From contig NC_071393.1 in the NCBI RefSeq assembly GCF_022682495.2, positions 95,097,010-95,161,009 on the forward strand: a DNA stretch of 64,000 bases. The letters run 5' to 3'. A program made the translations under genes and the position numbers. This stretch comes from Desmodus rotundus (taxonomy: Eukaryota; Chordata; Mammalia; Chiroptera; Phyllostomidae). Every line of letters begins with the position of its first letter. The first letter of the stretch is position 1. Shown piece after piece: positions 50,786-63,104 of the stretch. Below the pieces are notes generated by a model. That model saw nothing but the letters and a program-made list of their open reading frames with translations, ran no database searches and was not told where the DNA came from.

Positions 50786-51289
50786 TGTAACCATCTCCCT
50801 GACATCCTCCACTTGCAGTAAGAGCCAGCGTCTCCAAGTGCAAACCACACACCAGTGGAAAGGACTGAAGAGTGGTAAGACTCCCTGCTGCGGGGGGTGT
50901 TCGAGCAGGGGTCAGATGCGCTCTAAATACTGGAAGTGGTTTGTACAGAGGGTGAAGGTTAGACTCAGCGACCTCAGAAGACCCCGCTAATCCTTGGGTC
51001 TTCTCAGGGCTATGGGGCCAGAGGTGCTGTCCTTGGTGCTGAATTCCACACCAATTATCTTCTGAACACACCATGGAAAACAGAACAGCAGAACAATTCC
51101 TTCCATTCCTGCCACCTTTAGATACAAATTAATGTTTCTACTTCCAGGGCATTTTGGTAATGAAATGACAGCAAGAAGCTCTTCTTATAGGGGTTTCTGG
51201 TATTTACTCTCTTAAAACTTCTCCTCCCACCCACACCTTCTGCCAGGATCTGCTTCTTTCCCAACCCTGTGCTGAGAAGCACAGAACTG

Positions 51290-51495
51290 GGAATGAGAAA
51301 GTTTGGGATTGAGCTCTAGCTCAGACACTGACAGGCTGCATGACCCAGAGAAAACCCCTTCACAACAGTGAGCCTCTGATTCTTCACCTGCCAAGGGGAG
51401 ATAATTGCACCAGGTGACAGAATGCTTGGAAACATGCTTGCAAAAACACTTAAGTGCAATGTGATCCTCAATTGGTGGTACTGTTATGATTCCTG
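51290..51495 (+). repeat. MIR SINE
   Basis: ATTGAGCTCTAGCTCAGACA, GGCTGCATGACCCAGAGAAA and GAGCCTCTGATTCTTCACCT GCCAAGGGGAGATAAT. Confidence 0.75.
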
Positions 51496-51834
51496 CTCCA
51501 GCAGGTATAACGTAGAACTATCTTTCAGGGAGGGAAGCAAAGAAGGCAGTGAACGTGGGAGTTAAGTTAAGCTGAGAGAACTCTTGAGAAAGTTTTGAGG
51601 GAAAACTGTCCAGTTGGCTTCCCTGGGCGTAAATTAGAACCTTTTCAGATGGTGCCTGGTGACATTTGCAAACATCACAGAATTTGAGAGTGGAGGTGGG
51701 CAGTGAAGCTTCTCCAGGTGGAAAGGATAGTGCGTTGTCATTCATACACACTGAGCTGAGGGCTGTCTCACTGGGTAGGGGAATGAGGTCCCCCTGGGAT
51801 GGGATGAAGGTTTGGAGGACTGAGAGCCAGGACC

Positions 51835-52150
51835 AGCATTCTAGCCCTGGCTGTGCCACTCACCAAGTAGTGCAGAGCAGCTGGGCTCAAAGCCAACTTA
51901 CCCACTGACTAGCCATGTGACCTTGGGGAAGTCACTTCGCTTGTCCAACCCTCAGTTTTCTCTGGTGGAAAATGGGTACACTAAAATCCACCCACCGGGA
52001 AAGGATGGTTACATGAGTAAAATGAAGTCTTGGGATGACAAAGAGCTCGCTGACCAACAGCACTGTACGGTGGTTGGCGTGTAACCTTTCTGAGCCTCAG
52101 TATCCATCTGCAGAGTGGAGACAGGAAAGCCTGACCTTGTAAGTGGAATA
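51835..52150 (+). repeat. One or two MIR SINE fragments
   Basis: GACTAGCCATGTGACCTTGG GGAAGTCACTTC is one core. TTTCTGAGCCTCAGTATCCA TCTGCAGAGTGG 150 bp on looks like a second. Confidence 0.75.
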
Positions 52151-53057
52151 AGGATGAGGAGGAGTCACACCCCCACACACCCATTTTGTTATTACGATTT
52201 TGAGGAAAGAAAGGAGGTGGGATGAGGCAGAGGAGAGATGCAGAGCTGAAAGTCAAGAGACTGGGGCTTTCTAGTCTCTGCTACACCACGATTGAAGTGC
52301 ATGACCCCTGCTTCCACAGCTCTGACATGAAGGATGGGACTTGGTCTTCGCCAGCTAAAAGTCCTACACACCCAAGCACGGGGCTTCTCCCTGGGTTCTC
52401 TGAGCCAGCAGCTAATGTCATGCTATCCTAGAGCTCTCTGAGGCAGATGAGGAGGGGCCAAGCCAACCACCTGCATTTCCATTTCATCCCTGATTAGAAG
52501 GGCTACACATCAAAGTCCAGAGAGTAAAGAGACCTCCATTCCCCTCTCCCCCACATGTGGCTGAGCTCCCAAGGGGGAATGACTTGTACATGATGGGCTC
52601 TGGACACTCCAGACAGAGACTCTGAGCTGTGAATTCAAACTCTCGGTGTTCTGCTGAGCTCACCGACTCTGGCCTGGCTCTCTCCCTGCTGCTGCCATCC
52701 TCGACAGGAAAATTAATTGCTGTTGTCATTCTGCTTTTTGTTCTAGTCTATATCCCTGGAATAAGATATCTGAATGACATTAAATAACCTGTACAGAAAA
52801 GCCCTTTCTAAAGGCCAGAACAGTAAGCATGAAGAGGTGGGCTCTGGGGATGGGAGAGAGTCCACAGGAAGCCTGTCCAGTCTCTAAGAAAGAGGAGCCT
52901 GTGCACGTGGGCACACAATGGCAGAGGGACCTTCCTGCTTTCCCTGGGAAGCAGAGGAAGTAGAGCCTGGTCATCCAGCCGTGTGTGCAAACACAAGCCC
53001 TGACTCTCGTCACCCCAGGGGTGCACCTCACCACGTTCCTTCTGCTATCTACTACTA

Positions 53058-53200
53058 CAGGCATACCTCAGAGACAGACATTGAGGGTTTGGTTCCAGAC
53101 CATTGTAATAAAGTGAGTCTCAGAATAAAGCAAGTTGTTATCTAATGCGCAACATCTGTGAAGCGCGACAATGCAAGCACAATAAATTGAGGTGTGCTTG
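53058..53200. mobile_element. Tigger-type MITE (TcMar-Tigger deletion derivative)
   Basis: Left end CAGGCATACCTCAGAGACAG and right end AATTGAGGTGTGCTTG are inverted repeats flanked by TA (53056-53057 and 53201-53202). Next to the ends, GGTTTGGTTCCAGACCATTG TAATAAAG and GTGAAGCGCGACAATGC match Tigger1 terminal sequence. No transposase remains. Confidence 0.85.
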
Positions 53201-53559
53201 TACCTACTATTCTTCCCTGTTGGCTCAGTGGCTTGTCCGTAAGGCTAATTCAGGTTCTTATTCAGTGGCTGAGCTGCCTGGGGCTGAGGGGTCCACACTG
53301 GCAGCACCGAGGGAGTTGGTTTAGGAAGGCTCCTGGGTTAGCAGCACACATGAGTCACCAGGCATTTCTGCCAGCCCTGGCTATCTCCTCACCCTGATGG
53401 CAGAGTTAACACTTCTCAGTATCGGCATGAGGCTTATGCAAAGTTTAGCTTCGTGTAATAGCTAAGCGCATACTTGGGACAAATTCAGGAAAATAAAGTC
53501 ACACACAGACACACACATGATCACTGCCCCGCAGGGCTTGCAGTCTGGTCTAACTCCCT

Positions 53560-53690
53560 TCTTTTATGGGTGAGGCTGCTCTTGCCCAGGGAGGTACAGT
53601 GACTTGCCCAAGGTAAAAGAGTTATAGGAGCTAAACACTAGGTCTCTGGCCTCCCAGTCCAGTGCCCTTTCTGCCACACCATCCTGCCTG
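53560..53690 (-). repeat. MIR SINE fragment
   Basis: GTACAGTGACTTGCCCAAGG TAAAAG and CTAGGTCTCTGGCCTCCCAG. Confidence 0.75.
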
Positions 53691-53829
53691 TCTCTAAACA
53701 ACATCCCCTGTTCTAGAACCCACACCATAGCAAAACCTGAAACCCTGTCCCATCCTGGCCTGCCAGGTGGGCTGGGAGGCTGGTGGAGAGGACAGCAATG
53801 TACCTTGAAGTTCATAAGAGCTTTTTACT

Positions 53830-54080
53830 CACATTCTGGGAGAAAACTCCTGGTTCTTTGGAGTCTGTCTGCTTATGGTCTTAATTACTTGCATGTATGA
53901 GATCTTGCAATCTGTGCCTGGGGACTCCTTGAATTGCAGATTAATATTCAACTAGCTGGAACGATCTTCAGAAGGAGGCTTGTGGTAATTAAGTTGGTTA
54001 GAGAACACTTCAAACTAACTTTTTTCTAGAACACAAGTGCTGTAAATTACCTGCAGAGGGAAGACCAGTCCCTTCATGGT
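53830..54080. promoter_or_regulatory. AT-rich non-repetitive block, candidate conserved element
   Basis: It contains TTAATTACTTGCATGTATGA, CAGATTAATATTCAACTAGC and GTGGTAATTAAGTTGG, a cluster of homeodomain-type cores with no recognised repeat. Inference from texture only. Confidence 0.3.
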
Positions 54081-55484
54081 ACTTTGTGGGAGTCACAGGA
54101 GGCCAGGTGCCTTATTCTGAGAAGAGGAGGGGTCCTTGGGGACCCCTTCTTAGGGGTTGCAGGACTGGGGTTTGTGGGAGTGGGAAGAAAGAGGCAGAGA
54201 AGGAAGTGAAGGTGTGAAGTGGCTGGGAGGCTTTGTCAGGCAGGTTCACATCTGGGACTCAAGATTATCTTCCCCAAGACCCAGTGACTCGGTCCCAGAA
54301 GGCAGGGTGTCAGAGTGAAAGACTGGCAGAGGGTGGGCATTTCCAAAGCAGAATCTAGCAAGTGAAAATACTGGGTCATATTTGGTCTTTTAAACAAAGA
54401 CGGGGAGAGGAGCCTTGAAAAACTTGTCTAAAGCTACAAGTATTTTAGGAAATTTCAGATACCAGTGCAAATCAATCTATGTATTTCAGATTAGGTGCTC
54501 TTACGGTTGTCTCATGCATGACCAACATAACACAATCGGGTGTGAAATTTGTCACAACCGATTTGCTACTAATGTAGTACAAAGCTGGTGAACAGTTCAT
54601 TTTTCATACTAACAGAAGTGCCAAGATTGTAAGTGCATGATAACTTCCCTCTGTATCATTTGCATCCCTAGATGTTTTCTTAAATGGAGGAGGAAGGACG
54701 AGGTTCCACCACCAGAAGTCACTGAGACAGTCCAGAACCCACAGCCAACTTCTCTTGGCCCTCGCCCATGTGAACAGCAGAGGGCTTCGGGTCTTGGTGG
54801 AATGAAGACTGAGCACGAAGACATGGTCCGTGGTCCACTCCTGTAGGTGGGGAGCCATTAGGTGTCATGGGGGTGGGACAGAAGGTGGAGGGAGGGGATT
54901 CCCCAACTAAGTACTAGGGTCCCCCCCGCCCCCCGCCACCACCACCAAACGTTCTCTATGTAGCAGGATGTGAGGGTGTGCTTAAGTGGCCTGGTAGGAG
55001 CAGTCACAAGTGGTAGTTGTCCCAAAGCTGGTACAGAAATGCCCAGGTGCAGCAGGAGCTGCCCTGTCTGTCCCTCCAGCAGCTTTAGCTCTGGCCCTGG
55101 CAGTCAGTTGAGGACAGACGTTCTCAGGGACTGCTCTGCCAAGATTTGGCCACCACGAGAGGTCAGAGCACCCTGAGGGAACAATGATGAGGGAGGAGGC
55201 TGAGGAGAAAGGTGGCATGCGAGGTAGGGAGTAACTGAATCCTGACCATGGAGGCAGGAGGCCTCGCTCCCTTCCTGAATGTGCCATGGCCCAGCTGTGA
55301 CTCTTAGACCAGATTTCTGCAGACCTCAGTTCCCTTGTCTGCCAAAATGGTATCAGGAGAAGAAAAAAGCAAGACGTGAGAAGCTGTGTGGGGCTTCCTA
55401 TGTATGAGAATATAAAGGAACCGGAGGCAGAACAGCATTGTGCCCAATATCTCTCAGTTTCTTACAAGTTCCACCTCCAATAAG

Positions 55485-55705
55485 CCTCATGTGACCTTGG
55501 CCAAGGCACTTGGCCAAGACCCTTAACTCCCCTGAGTCTCAGCTTCACCACCTGTAAAATGGGGATGGAATAGTACCTGCTTCATAAGACATAATAGTAC
55601 CCTGTCTAACCCGGGGTGAGGGTTAGACAGGACAATGCATGTAAAGCCCATGGTGCAGGCTGTGAGAATGGACCCCCAGGGGGTTAGCTATTATTATTAA
55701 CAACT
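55485..55705 (+). repeat. MIR SINE
   Basis: ATGTGACCTTGGCCAAGGCA, GAGTCTCAGCTTCACCACCT GTAAAATGGGGATGG and GTACCTGCTTCATAAGAC. Confidence 0.88.
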
Positions 55706-55970
55706 TGAATGGCCCACAAGAGGGAACTGGTTAGGCAAATTGTGGTGTATCCATGGAATATTATGCAGTCATTCAAAATGACAATTAGGGGGTAAGTGAG
55801 GGTGTTGTGCCATGCTTTTGAGAGAAGAGAACATACCACACACCATATGTATACATTATATGATAACATAATATGTGCGTGTGAACAAAGAATACAAAAT
55901 AATGAGTAAAACTAAGGACTTTTTCCTCTCCAAGTTCTTTTTTTCAATATTAAAAAACAAGGGTAGTGGG
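55705..55970 (+). repeat. Old L1 3' region fragment
   Basis: AATTGTGGTGTATCCATGGA ATATTATGCAGTCATTCAAAATG is the usual end of L1M ORF2. Confidence 0.75.
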
Positions 55971-56164
55971 TGAGTTGCTCCTGAGGGGCCTCAAGTTCCA
56001 GTGTCCGCAGGCGTAGGAGCTCTCTCTGCACCCTGTCAGCCTAAGGCCCAAGGCTCGACTCTCCCAGTCCAAGGGAGTCTGGGGGTCACATGGGATGCCG
56101 GACCCCAAAGCTGGAGCCAGGCATGAAATGTTCTCAAGCCTCTGCCCAAGGAATGTCAAAGTGG

Positions 56165-56345
56165 CCCAACTGACTCCTCTTTTGCTTAATTCGCATCAAT
56201 TGATTTCCTATTTTTAATTAATAATTCTAATTATGATGCAGCAAATTTAACCAATGGCCATGACTGAATTAATCAGGGTCTATTGATTGGGGCTGCAGAG
56301 TTATCCCACAGTTTCTGACATCATTGATTTCCTGTTGGGAACAAA
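56165..56345. promoter_or_regulatory. AT-rich non-repetitive block, candidate conserved element
   Basis: It is dense in TAATT/AATTA cores: TTTTTAATTAATAATTCTAA, TGAATTAATCAGGG, CATCAATTGATTTCC. A CCAAT box-like ACCAATGGCC and TGACATCATTGATT are also present. No repeat is recognised. Confidence 0.35.
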
Positions 56346-56704
56346 TAAAGAAAACACATGGAGGGCAGAAGTGGCTGTCATCTCTGTTGTGCCCTAAACT
56401 GGGCCTAGAAACACTTGCCCTTCACCACCCACCCCACCCCCCCGAACCCAGTAGCCACAGCTGCCAAGGCCTCCAGGCAGCAGAGCTTCCCTTAGGAGCC
56501 CCAGGAGGCCCTGCTAGCCCTTGTCACCTTCCCTAAGGAAGCAGGGAGGTGACTGATAACTGGCCTGCTTGTGAAGAGGCACACGGTCTGGGCTCTGTTT
56601 AGAATCTGTTTACAATCCTGCTTCTGTATCAGTGGGTAGACAGTACTGCCACCTCACTATCTCTTTTGTAGTAAGAAACCTGGAGGTCCCCCTCTCTTGC
56701 CCTG

Positions 56705-56815
56705 ACATTTTATAATGAAGAAATCAAAGGCCATGGAGGACCAGGGTCTTGTCCAAGAGGGCCCACTGAATCACTGCACAGCTGGTGCTAGAACTCAGGT
56801 CTTTGGCCAAGGGGT
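56705..56815 (-). repeat. MIR SINE fragment
   Basis: GTCTTGTCCAAGAGGGCCCA and GCTAGAACTCAGGTCTTTGG. Confidence 0.5.
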
Positions 56816-57149
56816 GTCGTGGCTGAGAACAGGTGGGGACTGGATCATGGAGGACTTACGAATTCCAGGAAGAGAAATTGGACTTCGTTTTTGGGGCCAG
56901 TGAGAGTAGCTGCTGGCTTTGAACAGAGGAGATTTATGGCCAAGGTGGTGTGGTTCAGGGACCCTGGCCTGAATGGGAGGGGTCTGAGTGGTGGGGCTAG
57001 ATGAAGCAGAGACTCTTAGCAAGTTACTTCAGTGGTCTGGGCACAAGCCAAGGGGACCTGGAACCAAGGCAGTAAGTGTCGGCAGGGATGGGGGAACAGC
57101 AACACCAAGACTCAAGTAGGGTTGAAGCACCTGCAATCGATTAAATGTG

Positions 57150-57295
57150 GGGACCCCTAGACTGCATTTGGGTGACTGGCACGTCAATATGATCTCATCC
57201 TTACCTTGATTACATCTGCAAAGACCCTTATTTCCCAATAAGGTCACATTTACGGGCTCCACGTGGACACGAATTTTGGGGGACCCTGTTCAATG
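57150..57295 (-). mobile_element. MLT1-type LTR fragment, antisense
   Basis: CTTACCTTGATTACATCTGC AAAGACCC, CCAATAAGGTCACATTTACG and GAATTTTGGGGGACCC. This is the 5' part of an old MaLR LTR reversed. Confidence 0.65.
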
Positions 57296-58214
57296 CAGTA
57301 CACGGGGAAATAATACATCTGCCTCATTGGGTGGCTCCTTCCTAGGGCTATAAAGAGACAGCATTATGTGAAACAATTACCTATGTGAGATATCACTATA
57401 GGAAACAGCCACCTGCCTTCCATTCTTCTTCTTCCAGGCACATTTTGCTCCAGAATCCCCAGCCAGGAAGCCTTAAAAAGACTATTTAGAAGGACAAATC
57501 CAGGAGGGAGAATGATAGTCACTAAAAACTGCCTTGAGACTCCCCGGGCACCCCAGGAGCAAGAACTGGAGCTGCTCATCACTCATTAAGTACTTGGGGA
57601 ACCCCCTTTCCTCAATGTGGACATACCAAGTTCTATAAGAGGCAAGAGAATTAAAGCAGCGGAGAGGCTTTAATTTATCTCCATGCACTTCCTGTCAGCA
57701 TCACAGCACATGTAGCAACTGTAGCAAGTAGCAGAAATTAACTATGAGAACTAATAGCTCTCCCCAGAGAAAAACACCACATGGAGATGTGTACCTCATG
57801 TTCACATTCCATTCTAGAAGCTTCCTGTTACCCTAGTCAGTAGGGCACTCATGAATGCTTAACAAGCAGGTTTGCAGAAAAAAACCCAAACAAATGAGCA
57901 CTTGCCAATTCCCATGGTGTAAATACCCCTACCATGGCCAACTGCAAGCTACCAGTATGAAATAACAGAACATAGGGTTGGGAGGAGATGAATACAATCA
58001 GCTGTTGTGAACTAGTGTGAGCCAGCTCCAGAACACCCCTGCACACAGTTACCTGGGACCAGGGAGCATGAGAAGGGGTCTACACATACAATGCCCCTCC
58101 CCACCAGCCAGCACCCTTTTGGATCGCTCACCTTTGCAGTGGTTGTCAGCCAATTGACATGAATTTAGAATTTGCAAAACTCTTATTAACCGAGGAGATT
58201 ATGAATTATTTGGG

Positions 58215-58305
58215 GAGCTGTGGTGCTGCAAAAGGTGCTCTGGGCCAGCTTTGAAGCTCGATTCTGCCACTTACTCGCTGTCTGGCTGGGGTAAGCCATA
58301 TCAAC
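58215..58305 (+). repeat. MIR SINE 5' part
   Basis: GAAGCTCGATTCTGCCACTT ACTCGCTGTCTGGCTGGGGTAAG. A possible 3' part lies at 58520-58590 (CAGTGCTTGGAATAGAGTAA), beyond an L2 piece. Confidence 0.65.
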
Positions 58306-58309
58306 TCTT

Positions 58310-58470
58310 GTTGAGTGATGAATCATTCACTTATTCATTCATTCAACAGTTATTGAATCTTCACTGTGATAAGATAATGGGGAGGTAAAGATGAAAAATA
58401 AAATAGTCCCCGGGTCAAGAAGCTCACAGTTCGGAGGAGAAGAGAGCCACAAAAATAATAATATCATGGG
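58310..58470 (-). repeat. L2-type fragment, antisense
   Basis: TTATTCATTCATTCAACAGT TATTGAATC and CCGGGTCAAGAAGCTCACAG. Confidence 0.6.
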
Positions 58471-59454
58471 GAGGTACTGATTTCTTCAACCATGGGGTAA
58501 GTCTACTCCAGAAAATGAAATGAGAACACACATAGAAAGCTCCCAACACAGTGCTTGGAATAGAGTAAGGGCTCGGGGAGCGTTTGTTAAACTGAGGACA
58601 ACAAGTCTGTGGCGGAAAATAGTCAAATGGATGGCTCCAGTGAGGTGCTGTCTGTTTGTCAGAATGCCGGAAGTCCCAGGGATCGTAAAGCCTGGGAGGA
58701 TGGTGAGAAGGCCCCCTTTATCCCCTGGCCCTGAATCTCTGTTCATCAAGTGGGCCTCTTCTTTCCTGGGGTGGGGGGAGGGTGGGGGGCTAGGCAGGAG
58801 ATCACTGTCCTCGTGACAGGAGACAGGTCCTTCAACATTTCTAGGCCTCAAGTCACAGAATGAGATAGGGCAAAGAATGTGTTGCTTATTTAGAAAATTA
58901 TCTTTTCCTTCTATTTAGTTAATAAAAACCCCCACTTTTTCTCAGCTTCAGGAATCATCAGCATATGGCCAATCTTGTTTCAGCTTATCAGTTCTCCCCC
59001 ACTCCTGCTCCCTGTGCTTTTCTTTCAATGACCAGTTAGGATCAGTTGAGTTGTTGCTGCTACCCGCCTTCTTCAGGTCTGCTAAACACTCTCCCGGAGA
59101 ACTTTTCCTGCAATACTCTGGTGCTGCCACTAGAGAGCAGCAGGCTGACTCATTTACAAGGCTCCAGAATTTTATCTGAGATCAGGATCACAACACTGAA
59201 TTTTCCAATAAACACAAACAATTTGTCATTCTATTTTGTTTTAAAAAAGAATCTCCTTACTATCCATCCAGTGTTTTGTTTTTTTCTGGCAGCGAGGAGT
59301 TAAACAAACTTTAAACACAGTGACTCCTTAGCAATGCCCTTGACAACCTGCAACATTGACAAATTGTCTCTGATCCAAACTGTCTTTTCTTTAACAAAGC
59401 TTCCAGCTACAAATCCAAGTTGACAGCTGAATATCACCTTCAAAACACAAGTTA

Positions 59455-59525
59455 AATGAGTTATTATTTGTAAAGGGCTTAGAAGAGTGTCTAGTACACA
59501 GGAAGTGCTATACAAAGTATTTGAG
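59455..59525 (+). repeat. MIR 3' fragment
   Basis: TGTAAAGGGCTTAGAAGAGT GTCTAGTACACAGGAAGTGC. Confidence 0.6.
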
Positions 59526-60129
59526 GCTTTATTTATTTTCAAATTTCTAATTCTTTTTTTTCCCTGTTACACAGGAATGTAAATTCGTTTCAACACTGCA
59601 GGCATTAGCAATGAATGAGTCTTCATTACTCTGGTTTAATTATCCAGCTCCCTGTGAATGGGGAAAGGGATGTCTATGGGGACAGGAAGTTGTCCCAAAG
59701 GTGACCTAGCTGGGCCCAGGCTGATTTCTCTTCTCCTCCCACACCTCCCAGGAGGAGACTGTGGCTCCCTCTGGTTCGCTCATGGTCACCTGACTCAAGG
59801 CTGAGCCAAATCCCTCATAATTATGGGGATGTTGGACAGGGGTTATATATATTTTTGTTTTCCTATCTGAACCAAGCCAAGAAGAGCTGCTGGAGAGGCA
59901 GTGCAGTGTGAGCCCGATCGATTAAATTATCATAAGCAGTACGGGGCTGCAGGAGGGGAGGCTTCACAAGCCAGGCCCATTACTACCGCAATGGAGCCGT
60001 CATCTGCCAGCAGCGCTGTCAGGCCTGGCAGAGATGGTCAGAGGGACAGGAGGCCTCCGTGCCCCCTCGGGGGACTGTTGACATGCACAGGTCCTCAGGA
60101 TGCTGCTGCTAATGATGGTGACAAGAGCG

Positions 60130-60290
60130 ACCACCGTTAACCGCGCTCCTTCTGTGTGCCACCGTTCCCTACTTTAGCACCTAAATGAGCGGGACTGTAC
60201 CCATTTTCCGGGAGGGGAAACCACCACTCAGAAGTGCTAGGTCACACAGCTAATCAACTGAAGAAGCTGGAACAGGGCCAGGTCTGTCTG
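60130..60290 (-). repeat. MIR SINE fragment
   Basis: CCCATTTTCCGGGAGGGGAA ACC and CTAGGTCACACAGCTAATCA ACTGAAGAAGCTGGAA. Confidence 0.75.
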
Positions 60291-61563
60291 GACGCCATGT
60301 TCCCTCTCAGAAACAGATTTTTTTATACCCTTGCCACCCTGGGTCCTGACTCTGCTTGCTGGACCCATCCTTGCTCCCCTTCTCAGAGTGCCCCACCCCC
60401 AAGGAGGTGCTTGCTTGTTTCCTGGTTCCTGAGGGGCACCCTTTTCCTTAGCACCCACAGGCTCCACCTGCTAGGGGGACCTAGGGAGCTGAAGCCCTGG
60501 GGGCATTTTTGCGGCTGTCTGCCCTAGGCACAGAATGAGTCTGGGCTGGATTTTCTGTCTTCTGAGGCCTAGCAGTCAGGTCCATGCAGAGATTTGCCTC
60601 AGAGAGAGTGTTGGGTGCGTGTGGGGGTGGTTGGTGGGTGCGGGGGGGACTGTGGAGAATATGACATGCCAGCCAGCCTGCAGAGTGCAGTAAGTCCTGG
60701 AGCCTGACCCCAGGGGTGACCGGACCTAAAGTCCAGGAAGAAAGAGGATGAGATGGCCCCTTGGAGACAAGACTTCAGTGGGTTTCTAGGAAGGAAAAGA
60801 GCCCGACTTTCAAACTTCTTTGGAGAGAGTCCTGTCGGGGTTGAAACAAGAAACAGCTGAGTCTGTGAAGGTGAGAGGAAGGGCACCAGGGGTGCCAGGA
60901 CGGGTGCGATGGGGGCGGGCTGGACAAGACCAGGGATCAGGAAGGAGCAGCCCAGGAGCTGCATCCAAGGACAGTGTCCAGCAGGGCCCTCAGGCCTGAG
61001 TCAGTCCCTCAGGCCTCAGAGCGCCGGGCTGCCTGCAGGGCAAGGCTGTGTAGGTCCCAGGGGCAACGGTCAGGGATGGACAGAGAGGAAAGCCAGGCTG
61101 TGCTCACAGGAATATCTCCCTTGGGTGCTTGAATGTCTAGTCTCGGTCACATGAAGCCCCCAGCACAGCGCAGGGTCTGCCCCTCCATCTCATTCCAGTG
61201 ACTGAGCGGGACATGGACCACCCAGGAGGCACTGCCCAGTCAGGAGGGCCTTTCGCCTCATGTAACAGTGCCCCTACAGGGCAGGTGACATCTTCTCACC
61301 TGCCTGTAGGAATAAAACGGTGAGCTGCAAGTGGCCCAGGGCTGGGCTGGCCTCAGAGCCACCCTACGGATTTGGTGGGGTGAATGCAGAATGGTGGGTG
61401 AACCCCTAATGCCCACCTAGGGCGGGGAGCAGAGACAGATGACCCTGGTTTGATCTGCTGAGTCAGCCAGCAGCCTGAGACCGTGTGTGACAGTGTGAGA
61501 GAGGGTGAGTGTGGAACTGTGAGAGCATGAGAGAAAGTGCTTGTGTGTGTAGCAGCACATATA

Positions 61564-61688
61564 CAGGGCGGGCACAAGTGGGTTTACAGTCGTGAGTACA
61601 CGAACCAGTTTATTCTTATATCATTATTTATTCATTACTGTATGATTTCCCAGATGCACACCTGTAAGCCTACTTTTGCTGCACCCTG
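61564..61688. mobile_element. Mariner-type MITE
   Basis: Left terminus CAGGGCGGGCACAAGTGGGT and right terminus CTACTTTTGCTGCACCCTG (inner side CTGTAAGC) form imperfect inverted repeats of about 26 bp. TA lies on both sides (61562-61563, 61689-61690). The 125-bp interior is AT-rich and non-coding. TIR sequence and TA target fit bat mariner MITEs. Confidence 0.85.
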
Positions 61689-62694
61689 TATGTGTTTGGG
61701 AAACCGCGGGTGTGGGTGTTTCAGAGTAAGACTTGCGTGTGTGGCTGTGGAGCAGTTCTAAAGGGGAGGTTAGAGAAACAAAGAGCCCTTCACAGAGTCG
61801 GGCAGGCGCACGAGCCAAAGGGATGCTGAGATCAAGAACAATTCTGGAGAGGCAGAGGCTCCAGAGGGAGGCTGGGAACTACAATAAAAGGGAATGGAGA
61901 TCTGTAAAGATGAAGAGAAGAGAAAGAAACAGAGAAAAGTTGAGACGAGAATTGACAAGATAGCTATTTCATAGAGGGGCAGAGAGTCAGCTTGTCCCCT
62001 AGATGGCACCCCCCTGATGGAGTGGGAGGGTCAGCCTGACAGGCCTGTGGGACTCCCGTCTGAATGCTGGCCTTGGCCCTTATAATTACCCAGGAGAAGG
62101 GAGGAGGCTGAGAAAGGGGAGAAAGTACATGTGCTTGTGAACATGTGGCTAGCTTTGGTGGGTAGGGCCCCTGTGTGTGAACCAGGAGCATGTCCTCCAG
62201 AGGGCATGCTTGATCAATTGTCCCCCATACCCACATCCCCCCACCCCTTGGTAGTCCTAGAGGCCACCTACAGCCCCCAGCATGCTCCTTGCTTGCCAAG
62301 CCCCAATCCTGACAGGACATGCTTATTCTGCTGACCTAAGTCTAACTTACTTGAGGGGGGAAAATCTTCTGTGGCACCCAAATCAAATCACTCAGGGAAG
62401 GAAGGGGGTTGAAAGGAATCAGGGGAAATGAATGTATTCAGCAAGTGTATTTTTATGCCAATAAAACTTGATTCAATAACCACATGAATATTTCATTTGC
62501 AAGAGGCTGCCCCGTCCTCCTGCAGCCTGCACTGGTCTCAGGACAATTTTACCCTGTCTCCCTCCTTCTGGGCAGCACAGGCCCCTGCGCAGTGCCCCGG
62601 GCAGCTCTCAGAGTAGATGAGGAATGGCAGGCCCCTCTGTCTCCCAGCCTTCACCAGACCAGCTCCTCAGGCGGCCTGGCTGGGTTTCAAGAGT

Positions 62695-62890
62695 AAGGCA
62701 ATGCCGAGAGCTCAGGATGGAGAGAACTAGGTTCAAAGATGTGCACAAACACTGACTTGCTGTGTGACCTCGGTCACATTATCTCACTCTCTGAGCCTCA
62801 GTTTCCTCTCCCTAACTTAACAACCTTCTTATGAAGAAAAACAAAGATACAGTGGATGTGATCAACTTCATGTACATCAGTTATTATTCT
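62695..62890 (+). repeat. MIR SINE
   Basis: GAACTAGGTTCAAAGATGTG, GCTGTGTGACCTCGGTCACA and CTGAGCCTCAGTTTCCTCTC. Confidence 0.85.
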
Positions 62891-63104
62891 TCCTGGGGAT
62901 TGAGAGCCAAGGTATGAGTTGTCCAGAACATGGTATCCCCCTCAAAGCCAACCCCCTTCTGGATCCATGCTTTTAAGCCATTCCCACTGCTATCCATCTC
63001 CTCTAATCCTTCACCCCCAATCCAGGCCATGCCACCTCCAGTAAGCAAATCTAGGTGGGACCAGGAGGGGAGAAAGAGAGAAGGGGTGGCAGTGGGCATC
63101 TGCT

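Noticed and set aside
61551..61565. AGCAGCACATATAC resembling the start of a U6 snRNA gene
   Set aside because: The match stops after about 14 bases, where a mariner MITE begins; there is no U6 body or upstream element.
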